From: Dyadobacter sp. CY343 | Lineage (GTDB): Bacteria > Bacteroidota > Bacteroidia > Cytophagales > Spirosomataceae | Length of the DNA: 64,000 nucleotides | NCBI RefSeq assembly: GCF_021390335.1 | Contig: NZ_JAJUXK010000004.1 | Coordinates: 186,001-250,000, forward strand | Reading direction: 5' to 3' | In this document: piece by piece, positions 53,644 to 64,000 of the stretch | Numbering within the stretch: position 1 is the stretch's first letter | How the letters are laid out: every line of letters begins with the position of its first letter | Translations under genes and position numbers: made by a program | The notes under the pieces: model-generated | What the model saw: only the letters and a program-made list of their open reading frames with translations | The model's database searches: none | What the model was told of the DNA's origin: nothing

Positions 53644-54354
53644 CTAACCCAAACTCTTTAAAACTTCCGTAATGCGTGCAAAATCGGTGATCTCAGTAAC
53701 ACCTTCGGGCGTCGCCTGCTTTTCGCCGTTTTCCTCCCAGCCTTCCACATTCAACCAGATCGCCTGGCAGCCGAGTTGCCGAGCCGGTTGAATATCTTTT
53801 GAAAATGAATCTCCTACCACCACGCATTCCTCCGGCTCAAAACCAAGTGAATCAATCCCAAGCTGATAGATCTGCGGATCGGGCTTTCTGACACCCACAA
53901 CAGCAGATTCAATCACATCCTGAAAACAACCGGCGATACCGAAATCAGCCAGGATATTGTTAATATTTCCGTAAAAATTGGAAACCATCACCAGCGGGTA
54001 TTGCTTTGCCAGCGCTTCGAGTACCTGTTTTGCATTCGTTACCGTAGTGTGTGCGAATTGATTGCATTCTCTCGCAATAGCTTCAATTGCTGCATCGTCG
54101 ACCGAATGTCCGTTTTCCTTCAAAAAGCTGAATTGTTCAGTCAGTTTAAGAAACAGTACGTCGTAAAAAACGTGGTGCGGCTGAACCAGCGGCTTGATCG
54201 CCAGCGCCCTTTCACCATACTTATAAGCTTCGCTAAATGCCTTTTTATCAACATTCACATTATTCCGCTGGTACGCTTCCCACAAAACATGCGCCCAATG
54301 CAAAGCATTGGTATCAATCGTACCGCCGTAATCAAATAGAATTCCTTTAATCAT
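53644..54354 (-). CDS. HAD-superfamily hydrolase
   Basis: About 237 residues. The first motif is GILFDYGGTID: nucleophile Asp8, with Gly at +2 where most HAD phosphatases have Asp. Motif II is in PLVMVSNFYGN, motif III in GVRKPDPQIYQLGIDSLGFE, motif IV in CVVVGDSFSKDIQPARQLG. The cap domain lies between motifs I and II. It may remove a phosphate from a head-group intermediate. GTG at 54369 would give a 4-nt overlap with the upstream gene; ATG at 54352-54354 better matches the family start. Confidence 0.82.
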   Translation of the reverse strand: MIKGILFDYGGTIDTNALHWAHVLWEAYQRNNVNVDKKAFSEAYKYGERALAIKPLVQPHHVFYDVLFLKLTEQFSFLKENGHSVDDAAIEAIARECNQFAHTTVTNAKQVLEALAKQYPLVMVSNFYGNINNILADFGIAGCFQDVIESAVVGVRKPDPQIYQLGIDSLGFEPEECVVVGDSFSKDIQPARQLGCQAIWLNVEGWEENGEKQATPEGVTEITDFARITEVLKSLG

Positions 54355-54365
54355 ATTATATTTTT

Positions 54366-55382
54366 TCACTCACTTACAACCAGGATTTCCTTTTCTGTCT
54401 TCTTCTTACCACTCACCAGCGCCAGACCGATCATGATCCAAACTATTTCCCTGATTCTCATCACGATACCGATGAAAAGTCCGGGTGCGGAGGCGATTCC
54501 AACGCTGCGCAATGCGAGTATCAAACCGCCTTCGCGCGTGCCGAGCTGCATGGGGAAAAAGAATATCAGATTCGCAAAAAGCGATGAACCTGAACTCACG
54601 ATCAGCGATTGCGAAAGGCTCATTTCCATGCCGATCGCGTGAGCTGTGAAGAATATTTCGAGACAACCTATTACTCTTGCTACAAATTCATAGAATAGGG
54701 AGGCGTAAAAAACGTCGCGCCGCTGGGCGTAAAGTATACGGATCTGATCATCGACCTCGTAAAGATTTTCACCGTTTTTAAGCGCGAATTCTTTTGCTTT
54801 CTTTCCAACGAAAGGCAGCTTCTCTAGCACACGGAACGAGCTTACTATCAAGCCTTTTTTGTATACATTAATAAACCAATATCCCAATATCAGACCGACT
54901 ACCAGCAGAATACCGCAACCTGCAAGCATTACATCGCTCAAAGGAACGACGGCCACGATCAGTACAATGCTCGCGAGCCAGAAAAGCACGTGCGAAAACA
55001 TGTGCATCAAACTGTAAAGCAATACCGAAGAAGTGGCTTTCTTCATTCCCAGCGCCGGTTTCAGTTCCAGGATCCGGTAAGGTTCCCCACCTAATGCGAC
55101 AAATGGGGTAATGTAATTGATCGCGTAACCGGAAATAGTAAGCCGCAATACCGACCAGAATGAAAGGTTGGTTTCGGGTAACTGCGGTTCGCGAATGATC
55201 GCGCGGAATGCGAATGCATTTAATATGTAAATCAGCAGCCAGCTACCTATTACTGGCACAAACCAGATACCAGTCAGCTGGATATTTTCCCAGATCACGG
55301 TAACGCCTGTGCCATAGATCATATAGCCCAGTGACGCGACGCCGATTGCCAGAAAAAGTGCCTTATATGCTTTGGTATTCAT
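54366..55382 (-). CDS. LPG-synthase-type transmembrane protein (UPF0104/flippase-like)
   Basis: A 338-residue inner-membrane protein with about eight helices. FVALGGEPYRILELKPALG and FFFPMQLGTREGGLILALRS are the two conserved motifs of the N-terminal transmembrane part of MprF-like lysylphosphatidylglycerol synthases, which in MprF moves lipid across the membrane. The catalytic aminoacyl-transfer domain is absent. It overlaps the CDP-alcohol transferase gene by 20 nt. A lipid flippase for the product of this operon is my inference. Confidence 0.78.
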   Translation of the reverse strand: MNTKAYKALFLAIGVASLGYMIYGTGVTVIWENIQLTGIWFVPVIGSWLLIYILNAFAFRAIIREPQLPETNLSFWSVLRLTISGYAINYITPFVALGGEPYRILELKPALGMKKATSSVLLYSLMHMFSHVLFWLASIVLIVAVVPLSDVMLAGCGILLVVGLILGYWFINVYKKGLIVSSFRVLEKLPFVGKKAKEFALKNGENLYEVDDQIRILYAQRRDVFYASLFYEFVARVIGCLEIFFTAHAIGMEMSLSQSLIVSSGSSLFANLIFFFPMQLGTREGGLILALRSVGIASAPGLFIGIVMRIREIVWIMIGLALVSGKKKTEKEILVVSE

Positions 55383-56334
55383 TATTTTTCCCGCTGATAA
55401 GCTCCTGATGAAAATGCTTGCTCACCTTTTCCTGCCCATTGACCATATAAATAAGGATCGGGTTCAAGATGACTATGTCGAAGAAAAAGTAAATCCACGA
55501 CTGGTCGATGAACAGCCAGAGGAACAGGAACAGCACGCGCGTATTGAACTGTACGATATTGGTATATTTCATCAAAGGCCGGTTTTGCGCCCTGAAATCT
55601 GTTACTAGTTTTTCAGGTAAACCGTTTCTGAACCTGTCGCGAACGAGCCAGAGCAGCTTTTGCAGATTTGGAGAAAACTGCTCCTGCATTTTGGTATAAT
55701 TCAGGTAAAAACGCGCCACGAATTTCATCCCGAAATTGGAAGTCCAGCTCAGGCGATCGTACTCAGCTTGCAGCTCACGGCTGTTATCCAGCTCGCTGCC
55801 CGATGTTCCTTTGATAAAAAACAAATGCACATTCCGGTAATAGTCCGCCATCGCAGACTGCACCACGTGCGACGCGCCCGCTAAAACTCCCCAAACCCAG
55901 ATCCAGGCTGTCCAGCCTTCGTTCATACCGCGGAGGCACAATGCAACGTGGATCGCGATGAACCAGAAATCGCCCGCAGCTCCGTCGAGAATACGCCCGA
56001 GCCGGCTTTTATCATTCGTCATCCTGGCCAGCTGCCCGTCGGCGCTATCGAGAGAATTGGCGAAAACAAGCGAAAGCATTCCGATCACATTGACCCAAAG
56101 TTCCTGGGAATAAAATAGGATACCCGCGCCCACGCCGAAGAAAATACTGACGATTGTAACCGGATTGGGCCGAATGCCGACTTTGGCGCAAAACAATGCG
56201 ATCTGGTAGCCGATCGGCCGGTAAAACCAAATATCGATCTGCTCCTCGGTATCGCGGGATTTCAGTGAGTTTTGAAAGGCAGAATCGCTGGCTTCTGACT
56301 TCAATTCAGATTTTTCAGTAGTGGTGGTAGCCAT
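55363..56334 (-). CDS. CDP-alcohol phosphotransferase family protein
   Basis: A 323-residue inner-membrane enzyme with about six helices and an acidic N-terminal tail. The CDP-alcohol motif runs from residue 96: D96-S-A-D99-G-Q-L-A-R104, eight residues, then G113, D117 and D122. The last Asp is one place later than in the usual G-x3-D-x3-D form. The reaction joins a phospho-alcohol from CDP to a lipid or alcohol acceptor. Start ATG overlaps the ATP-grasp stop by one base (TAATG). In this operon it is the likely head-group transferase. Confidence 0.85.
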   Translation of the reverse strand: MATTTTEKSELKSEASDSAFQNSLKSRDTEEQIDIWFYRPIGYQIALFCAKVGIRPNPVTIVSIFFGVGAGILFYSQELWVNVIGMLSLVFANSLDSADGQLARMTNDKSRLGRILDGAAGDFWFIAIHVALCLRGMNEGWTAWIWVWGVLAGASHVVQSAMADYYRNVHLFFIKGTSGSELDNSRELQAEYDRLSWTSNFGMKFVARFYLNYTKMQEQFSPNLQKLLWLVRDRFRNGLPEKLVTDFRAQNRPLMKYTNIVQFNTRVLFLFLWLFIDQSWIYFFFDIVILNPILIYMVNGQEKVSKHFHQELISGKNNEYQSI

Positions 56335-57203
56335 TAATTATTGTTTGTAAATACTTCAAAAATCCGTCCGGCAATGTGCCCGGCTGCCTCGTCGCGGCAG
56401 GGTGCAAAGCTGGGCCAGTCGTTCAGGTCGATAATGCGGAAACTGCCGTCTTTCCCGACGATCGCGTCTCCTCCATAAATATCGATCCCGACAGCCAAAG
56501 CTGCTTCGTTCGATACCTGTTGCAGGTTGTTTGCGTCAAAAGCATAGTAAGCCGAGCTGCCGTTTATTTCCTGGTACTGCGTGTATTTGTGATGATTGTT
56601 GTCGTAAGGATAAAACCAGAAGAAAAAGTCAGTCCCGCGCACGCCGTAAAATTTGACCAGATCACCTACCAAATGCTCGGAAATAACTGCGTCGGGAATA
56701 TCCCGCAATGCATATTCACGTAAAATACTCTTGGCTTCTTCGCGCGACGCGGCAAATGAAACGTCTTCCTTATGTATCGCGTGAAAGTCGCCGCGCTTGA
56801 TCCAGTAACCTTTGCCTTTGATGGTATCGAAAACCGTTTCTTCCTGATAATCAGTCGGCACTATATGACTTTCTGCGACCGGGATGTTGTTTTCGTTCAA
56901 TGCATTGGTCAGGTTGGTCCGGAAGCATTTTTCTATTCCAAATGCCGAATTAACTACCTGAATACCCTCACTTTCCAATTTTTGCAGTTTGGCAACCACC
57001 GTTTTTTGTCTCGCCATTGTGAATATCTTCGACTGCGGAACCTGCTCCATCGCCAGAAAATCATCCTCGCAGCAGATCGTGACGCGGCAGCCCAGCTTTT
57101 CAAGTGCTTTGGCCGTTAACGAAAAAATCGCGTCGTCGTTACCAATGTGGTTCGGTGAAAACTTTTTGTTACGGTGTACACCGAGTATTTCAAATTCATT
57201 CAT
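56334..57203 (-). CDS. ATP-grasp-like ligase
   Basis: A 289-residue cytoplasmic protein. There is no clear RimK-type start, but the C-terminal part, ALAVGIDIYGGDAIVGKDGS then FRIIDLNDWPSFAPCRDEAA, has the Mg-ATP-binding DxxDxN-like end of ATP-grasp enzymes (IIDLND). The central KGKGYWIKRGDFHAIHKED holds the ATP-binding Lys. It could join a carboxylic acid, such as an amino acid, to an amine or alcohol, activating it with ATP. Substrate unknown. It follows the nucleotidyltransferase by 57 nt and overlaps the next gene. Confidence 0.72.
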   Translation of the reverse strand: MNEFEILGVHRNKKFSPNHIGNDDAIFSLTAKALEKLGCRVTICCEDDFLAMEQVPQSKIFTMARQKTVVAKLQKLESEGIQVVNSAFGIEKCFRTNLTNALNENNIPVAESHIVPTDYQEETVFDTIKGKGYWIKRGDFHAIHKEDVSFAASREEAKSILREYALRDIPDAVISEHLVGDLVKFYGVRGTDFFFWFYPYDNNHHKYTQYQEINGSSAYYAFDANNLQQVSNEAALAVGIDIYGGDAIVGKDGSFRIIDLNDWPSFAPCRDEAAGHIAGRIFEVFTNNN

Positions 57204-57260
57204 ACGCTGCCGGAAAACGCCCCGGTCTTTAATTAATTGGTGTCAGATTGTAATGCGTTT

Positions 57261-57974
57261 TTAGACCAGACTTTCCTGATTCAAAAACATTTCAGCCGTT
57301 TGTATATCGCTGATATGGTCAACATCCACAATCTTGGAAAATGGATAAGCTTGTAATTCAATTCCTTCGAGCAGCAACTCACGCTGGAAATTCCGCATGC
57401 GCGAAGTGCCGCTATTCACAGATTTCGCTAGCGTATTGATCGCTTTTTGACGCAAACAATAAATTCCACCCGAAACAAATTGCGTTTCCGGCTCTCTCGA
57501 ATCTGTAAATGCAGTGATCTTACCTTCCTGGTCGGCACTTATGTACAGCGGACTTTCATCGTCGACAAAAGCAGTTACTGCCATTTGTCCGTCCAGTTGG
57601 GGGTTATTTTCAAATGCATCAATAAATGCACCGAATTCTTCTTCTTTAAAAACCGTATCTGTCGTAGTGAGGCAAACTGCTTCTGTTTCAGGATATTGGT
57701 TTAAAAGTTCAAATGCGCTGTGCAGCGAGCTGGGCGTGGATTTGATCAGGATATCGAGTGGTAATGTGCGGCGCAACGCATTCAAATGCGCTTCCAGCTC
57801 TGGTGAGTTTTCGTTGATTATGATCAAAATCCGCTCCGCCCGGTTCCGCATAAAAATACCGATCAGCCTGTCGATCATCATTTCCCCGGACAAGGTTACC
57901 ATCGGCTTGGGAAGCTGAAAACCTTCCTTTGCCAGGCGTGAACCCTCTCCTGCTGCTATGATCGCATATTTCAT
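57261..57974 (-). CDS. Nucleotidyltransferase (NTP:phospho-sugar/polyol)
   Basis: A 237-residue GT-A-like nucleotidyltransferase. AIIAAGEGSRLAKEGFQLPK is the NTP-binding signature (GxGSRL then LPKP), followed by TTTDTVFKEEEFGAFIDAFE. It should transfer a nucleotide from CTP or another NTP to a phosphorylated sugar or polyol. Its product would feed the CDP-alcohol transferase in the same operon. The start ATG at 57972-57974 is 26 nt after the DUF5686 stop. The sugar is not identifiable from sequence. Confidence 0.85.
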   Translation of the reverse strand: MKYAIIAAGEGSRLAKEGFQLPKPMVTLSGEMMIDRLIGIFMRNRAERILIIINENSPELEAHLNALRRTLPLDILIKSTPSSLHSAFELLNQYPETEAVCLTTTDTVFKEEEFGAFIDAFENNPQLDGQMAVTAFVDDESPLYISADQEGKITAFTDSREPETQFVSGGIYCLRQKAINTLAKSVNSGTSRMRNFQRELLLEGIELQAYPFSKIVDVDHISDIQTAEMFLNQESLV

Positions 57975-58000
57975 AATTGGTGTCTTTTACTTTTATTATA

Positions 58001-60571
58001 CTAAAAATCAAGCTTGAACCTCGCCCGCACGCCCCATTCCGAAACGGTTGGATTGTCGAGGTAAGTAAACCTTTTGACCAGGTCCACACGCAGCAGCTTG
58101 AATATATTCGCCACCCCGATGCTACCTTCAATGTAAGGCGCACGGGATAAAGTGTAGCTGATCGGCTTACCCTGCTCGTCTGTCGGGAAACGGTAGAGCG
58201 ATGGGTTCAATGCAGGATTATTTTCGTCCCTCAAACCACCCATTAAACCTTTAAAACTCACTACTTCACGCAATTTCAGCTTTTTGAGAAGTGGTATCTT
58301 ATTGAATACAAATCCATTCAGATAGTACTGCACATCCAGACTTGCGTAATGGTCGCTGACAAATTCGAGGAAGTTCATCAGGTTAAAGGAATTCAGCTGG
58401 TAGGCGTAAGATTGGTTGGCGCGGTGGATCGTCAGCAGCGGGAACAGCACATTTTTACCGAAAATATAACCACCTTCCGCAGTTACGTCGGCATATCCGA
58501 ATTGCGACAGGTAAACCCTTTTCGCCACATTTCCGGAAATATTATGATAGCGGTTCTGACCTGCGAAAACGCCTTTTATACCTGCATTGTAGCGGGCTGT
58601 GAATACCGGGTAGCGATTGATGATCGGGGTACGGTACAATTTTCCCTGATAAAACTGTTCGTGTGGCGCATACCGCAATTCGAAATTCGCCTCGGTATTG
58701 TTCAGCAAGCCACGGTCCTGTAAGGTTCCGTCGCTGTCCAGGCTTTCGTAGCGCAATATCCCCGCCGCGCGCTGGCTCCATTGCGTGAAACCGAGCTTAT
58801 AAGACAAATGGTTATCAAACTCCCTGACATATTCCAGTTTGTAAATGTCATTGTACAGCCACCGGTTATTATCGCCGCGCTTGAATGAAAGTAACAGGTT
58901 ATCTTCCTGCACAAACTGCAATTCCTGGCCCGGAATCTTGGTATCGCGCTGGTAGCTCGCCCGGATGTAATTGAACGGGAAATGGTAGACCGACTTATTG
59001 TTGATCGAATAGGTACCTGCCACGAAGTATTTCCACTTTTCATCCTTAAAACCGTAAGCCGCGTAAGTTTCAAAATAAACGCGTTTGCTCAGCTCCTGGG
59101 TAGTTCTTCCTCCGAAACGCAATCTGAAACCTTCGACCGGATTGAAGCTGTAAAAGGTATTGAATGGTCCTATCTCCACTTTTCCGAACGATTTATAGCC
59201 TGCCAGGAAAAGCGTCGCAATATCCATGGTCCGGCGGAACGACGGAATGGTTTGCAGGGTATCTATATTTCTGTAAATGTCGAGTTCAATCGCGTCTAGC
59301 GGAATATGTCGCGCGTTGCCCCAGAACGATTCGCCGACTTTGATCTCAGGATTGTAAGCGATTTCTTCGTGCGGACCTTTGTAAATACTATCGGGGCGGG
59401 CCTGATTGATGGTGTAATTCTTGAAATTAACCACCCGCTGACCGTACAATCCGGCGCTTTTTTCACCCAATGCAAACTCCATCGCCAGACTGGTTTTGGA
59501 AGGATGATATCTTTCGTCGGCGCCTTTCTCAAATTCCAGGCTCGCTTCGAGGTCGCGCATGAAGTTGAGGTTAATGTCTTTATTAACAGTCAGATAAGCA
59601 TTCTGCACACTGTATTTTCCATCGAGCGTCACAAACAGCTTTCCTTCAAAAAGCATATCTGTTTTATTTCTCGGAACAAAACCTAACTCGATCAACCAGG
59701 GATTATTGGTTTTAATGGTATCCCTGATAAAAAACTTGTAAAATGTCGGCGCCGTGTTCGCGATCGGGCTCAGGAGCAGGTTGGTAGCAATGGAAATGTC
59801 GTTGTCGTAGATATTGATATCTTCATACAACCTATTGAAATAAGAGCTTAAACCCTCATTATCAATGAATTTAGAATCAAATTCAGCACGACGGTTGGCA
59901 AGTACAATTTGTTTCTTTGTATTTGGATTTTTACGAAAATAAACCTGCGAAAGCTTTTCCTGAATGTAAGCCGGCAGCATATTCCTGCCGCCCATCGCGG
60001 TAGAATCCTGTGCCTTGAACAGAAACTGGTAATTCTTGAAAATGCGCTTGTCCTTGAACTCGTCTGAAAGATTGCTCAATGCGAGCGAGATCTTTTCGTA
60101 CTGCTCATATTCAACAAATGCATTACCAGCCATTTTATTCTCATCCTTATGCGCAATTACCTCGCGGATCAGCTGCACAGCCGGGTTATCTTTGTTGCGG
60201 TAACGTCCTCGTCCTTTTACAGTTACCTCTTTCAGCATCGACGCATCCACCGACATTTTGATATCGATAACCTGCGAAACTCCCGCCGTAATTGGTTTTT
60301 CAACACTCAAATAACCTACATAAGTAAATCTGATCTTCGCGTGATCTTCCCGCAAAGTAAGTGCGTAGCGCCCGTCCACATCTGAGGCAGTCCCCATGGT
60401 AGTGCCGGGAATCAGTACAGACACAAAAGGCAGGGTCTCGCCGGTCTTCGCGTCGGTAACGGTACCTTTAATCGTAGTCGTATTTTGCGCCATGGCCGCT
60501 CCTGAGATAACCTGTACTATACAGATCAACAGTGCGATTTTTAACCATACCGACTTAATTATTGTTTTCAT
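58001..60571 (-). CDS. DUF5686 outer-membrane protein with carboxypeptidase-like regulatory domain
   Basis: An 856-residue outer-membrane protein: signal peptide (IVQVISGAAMAQ), CarboxypepD_reg-like domain (about 28-115; TTIKGTVTDAKTGETLPFVS), then a DUF5686 region with a large beta barrel. Barrel strands such as GYKSFGKVEIGPFNTFYSF and KYFVAGTYSINNKSVYHF are visible. The C-terminus ends in aromatic Phe (RARFKLDF), as outer-membrane barrels do. It lies between ceramide genes and head-group genes. Its role in a lipid operon is unknown; surface export or assembly is a guess. A possible internal promoter with -7-like TGTATTTG lies at 60582-60589 (minus strand). Confidence 0.82.
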   Translation of the reverse strand: MKTIIKSVWLKIALLICIVQVISGAAMAQNTTTIKGTVTDAKTGETLPFVSVLIPGTTMGTASDVDGRYALTLREDHAKIRFTYVGYLSVEKPITAGVSQVIDIKMSVDASMLKEVTVKGRGRYRNKDNPAVQLIREVIAHKDENKMAGNAFVEYEQYEKISLALSNLSDEFKDKRIFKNYQFLFKAQDSTAMGGRNMLPAYIQEKLSQVYFRKNPNTKKQIVLANRRAEFDSKFIDNEGLSSYFNRLYEDINIYDNDISIATNLLLSPIANTAPTFYKFFIRDTIKTNNPWLIELGFVPRNKTDMLFEGKLFVTLDGKYSVQNAYLTVNKDINLNFMRDLEASLEFEKGADERYHPSKTSLAMEFALGEKSAGLYGQRVVNFKNYTINQARPDSIYKGPHEEIAYNPEIKVGESFWGNARHIPLDAIELDIYRNIDTLQTIPSFRRTMDIATLFLAGYKSFGKVEIGPFNTFYSFNPVEGFRLRFGGRTTQELSKRVYFETYAAYGFKDEKWKYFVAGTYSINNKSVYHFPFNYIRASYQRDTKIPGQELQFVQEDNLLLSFKRGDNNRWLYNDIYKLEYVREFDNHLSYKLGFTQWSQRAAGILRYESLDSDGTLQDRGLLNNTEANFELRYAPHEQFYQGKLYRTPIINRYPVFTARYNAGIKGVFAGQNRYHNISGNVAKRVYLSQFGYADVTAEGGYIFGKNVLFPLLTIHRANQSYAYQLNSFNLMNFLEFVSDHYASLDVQYYLNGFVFNKIPLLKKLKLREVVSFKGLMGGLRDENNPALNPSLYRFPTDEQGKPISYTLSRAPYIEGSIGVANIFKLLRVDLVKRFTYLDNPTVSEWGVRARFKLDF

Positions 60572-60606
60572 TTTGAAGGATCAAATACATAATGCTACCC
60601 GATCAC

Positions 60607-60646
60607 AATCGCCCAAGTACCTGACTTACAGTCAGTAATTGCGATT
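60607..60646. repeat. Inverted repeats between cerR-like gene and DUF5686 gene
   Basis: Inner repeat ctgact-tac-agtcag (60621-60635), and outer arms aatcgc (60607-60612) and gcgatt (60641-60646). It could be a weak terminator, an attenuator or an operator for the DUF5686 end of the cluster. No T-run follows on the minus strand, so termination is unlikely. Confidence 0.4.
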
Positions 60647-60682
60647 ATTAGATTCAAAAACCGATTAAATCGGGAGCAAAAA

Positions 60683-61704
60683 TTAAAGCCACTTATTTTC
60701 TTTGTACCAGCTTAATGTCTCCGCAAGTCCTTGTCGCAGGTCATATTGCGGCTGGTAATGCAGATTGTTCCGGGCTGCGTCTATACTACAGTTCCAGTTA
60801 GAAGCCGTAAGCTCTTTTAGCTTCTCCCTGTTTAAGACAGGTGTTTTGGAGGAAAAGGAATAAATGATATCCAGCAGACCTGCCAGCCATTTTACCAGAA
60901 TAATGGGCAGATGCGTCCGAAAAACGTTTTTCCCGCTGATCTCTTTGAACCTGTCAGCCAGTGCGTAACGGTCGTAAGCATTTCCATCTGAAATGTTGTA
61001 CACTGTTACGTCTTTCTTATTTTCAGTGAGTGCGGATAAGGTAGCGGCGACGAGGTCTTTTACATACACAAAACTCAGTCGCTGCGGCTTGGTACCAATG
61101 TACGCATCGAGCCCGCCGGACAGTGTTTTGAACAACACAAAAAGATCTTTTTCACCGGGTCCGTAAACCGCCGTGGGTCTTATTATCGTAAGGGGCAATC
61201 CGCTGACATCTTCCAGATATTGCTCAGCCAGCAGCTTGCTTTTTCCATAATCGGTGACTGGTCCGGGCAGTGTACTTTCCGTGATCGGCTGCTGCTCCGA
61301 GTAACCTATTGGCCCTATTGCGGCCAGACTGCTCAGAAAAACGAATCTTTTCAACGGAATATCTGCTGACATCGCAGCCTGCGCCAGGTTGAGGGAATAC
61401 TCGGCATTGACTAAATTATAAGCTGCCGCCGTTTTCTCCTTCGTAACTCCCGCCGCGTGGATAATGTATGTATAACCGCCCGCTTCGAGTAAATCCTTCA
61501 ATTTTTCGCGGGAGCTGAAATCTGCATTCACAATCTGAAGCGCGGCCGGCTGTCCTGTTTTAGGATCTTTTGCCAGCTTTTTCAGAAATTCCAGGTCGCT
61601 GGTGGGACGCACGGCCGCATGTACTTCAATGCCTTTGCCCAGTGCCTCTTTCACCAGATGATACCCGATAAATCCGCTCGCCCCTGTTATGAATACCCGC
61701 TCCT

Positions 61705-61708
<4 letters not shown>
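60683..61708 (-). CDS. NAD-dependent epimerase/dehydratase, CerR-like (ceramide reductase candidate)
   Basis: A 341-residue short-chain/extended SDR enzyme. VFITGASGFIGYHLVKEAL is the NAD(P)-binding Rossmann motif; VFLSSLAAIGPI then DYGKSKLLAEQYL holds the catalytic Ser and YxxxK. In Caulobacter the CerR dehydrogenase, of the same class, converts an oxidised ceramide to ceramide. Here the gene starts in a 4-nt ATGA overlap with the GNAT acyltransferase gene. The name is by position and class; a sugar epimerase is the alternative. Confidence 0.75.

Positions 61709-64000
<2,292 letters not shown>

Overview
The window reads as chromosomal DNA of a Bacteroidota bacterium of the Cytophagales type. 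A Dyadobacter-like genus is my best guess from general familiarity and is not proven here. The supporting signs are Bacteroidota promoters (a -7 box TAnnTTTG, mostly TAACTTTG, just ahead of many start codons) with little use of Shine-Dalgarno sequences. The families point the same way: BshA of bacillithiol synthesis, DUF5686 and OMP_b-brl_3 outer-membrane proteins, PorT-like barrels, DUF4833, DUF5009, PAS-rich histidine kinases and sphingolipid genes. I see no insertion sequence, prophage, CRISPR array, rRNA or tRNA. Gene density is high, and the only accessory-looking element is a HigBA toxin-antitoxin pair.

Left part (1-30 kb): partial bshA on the minus strand; a UbiA prenyltransferase; a secreted protein; purN with two transporters; an outer-membrane barrel; a DEAD-box helicase with an ABC exporter; hemA; a histidine kinase; a lipoprotein divergent from a LuxE/PaaK-type acyl-activating protein; and a GMC dehydrogenase with its Tat-type small subunit. 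The GMC protein has a cysteine motif like that of 3Fe-4S FAD-glucose dehydrogenases. Next come a DUF5009 membrane acyltransferase, a YaeR-like VOC protein, a periplasmic chaperone operon (PpiC-OmpA fusion, SurA-like, MoxR), a ketoglutarate-semialdehyde-type aldehyde dehydrogenase, truA, glnS, higBA and a ferritin.

Middle part (30-52 kb): a FUSC transporter, YwbE, an OYE-family reductase, an EamA transporter, a response regulator-PAS kinase operon, a TonB-dependent-receptor-like barrel, a MATE exporter, a GapN-like dehydrogenase with an unusual catalytic-base motif, a 5 x 10-bp tandem repeat, two hybrid kinases facing each other, small stress proteins, NDH-2, and a cmoA-ICMT pair joined by an ATGA overlap.

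Right part (52-64 kb): the most interesting block, twelve minus-strand genes transcribed right to left. Serine palmitoyltransferase (open at the window edge), a GNAT-fold acyltransferase and an NAD-dependent epimerase/reductase are linked by two 4-nt ATGA overlaps. This matches the three-enzyme bacterial ceramide route (Spt, bCerS, CerR). Next comes a DUF5686 outer-membrane barrel. Seven tightly packed genes follow: nucleotidyltransferase, ATP-grasp ligase, CDP-alcohol phosphotransferase, LPG-synthase-type membrane protein, HAD phosphatase, PfkB kinase and DUF4833. I infer that they build, attach and translocate a phospho-head-group, plausibly on the ceramide made upstream. The head-group is unknown, and the ATP-grasp, flippase-like and DUF5686 members are not explained by the described inositol-lipid scheme.
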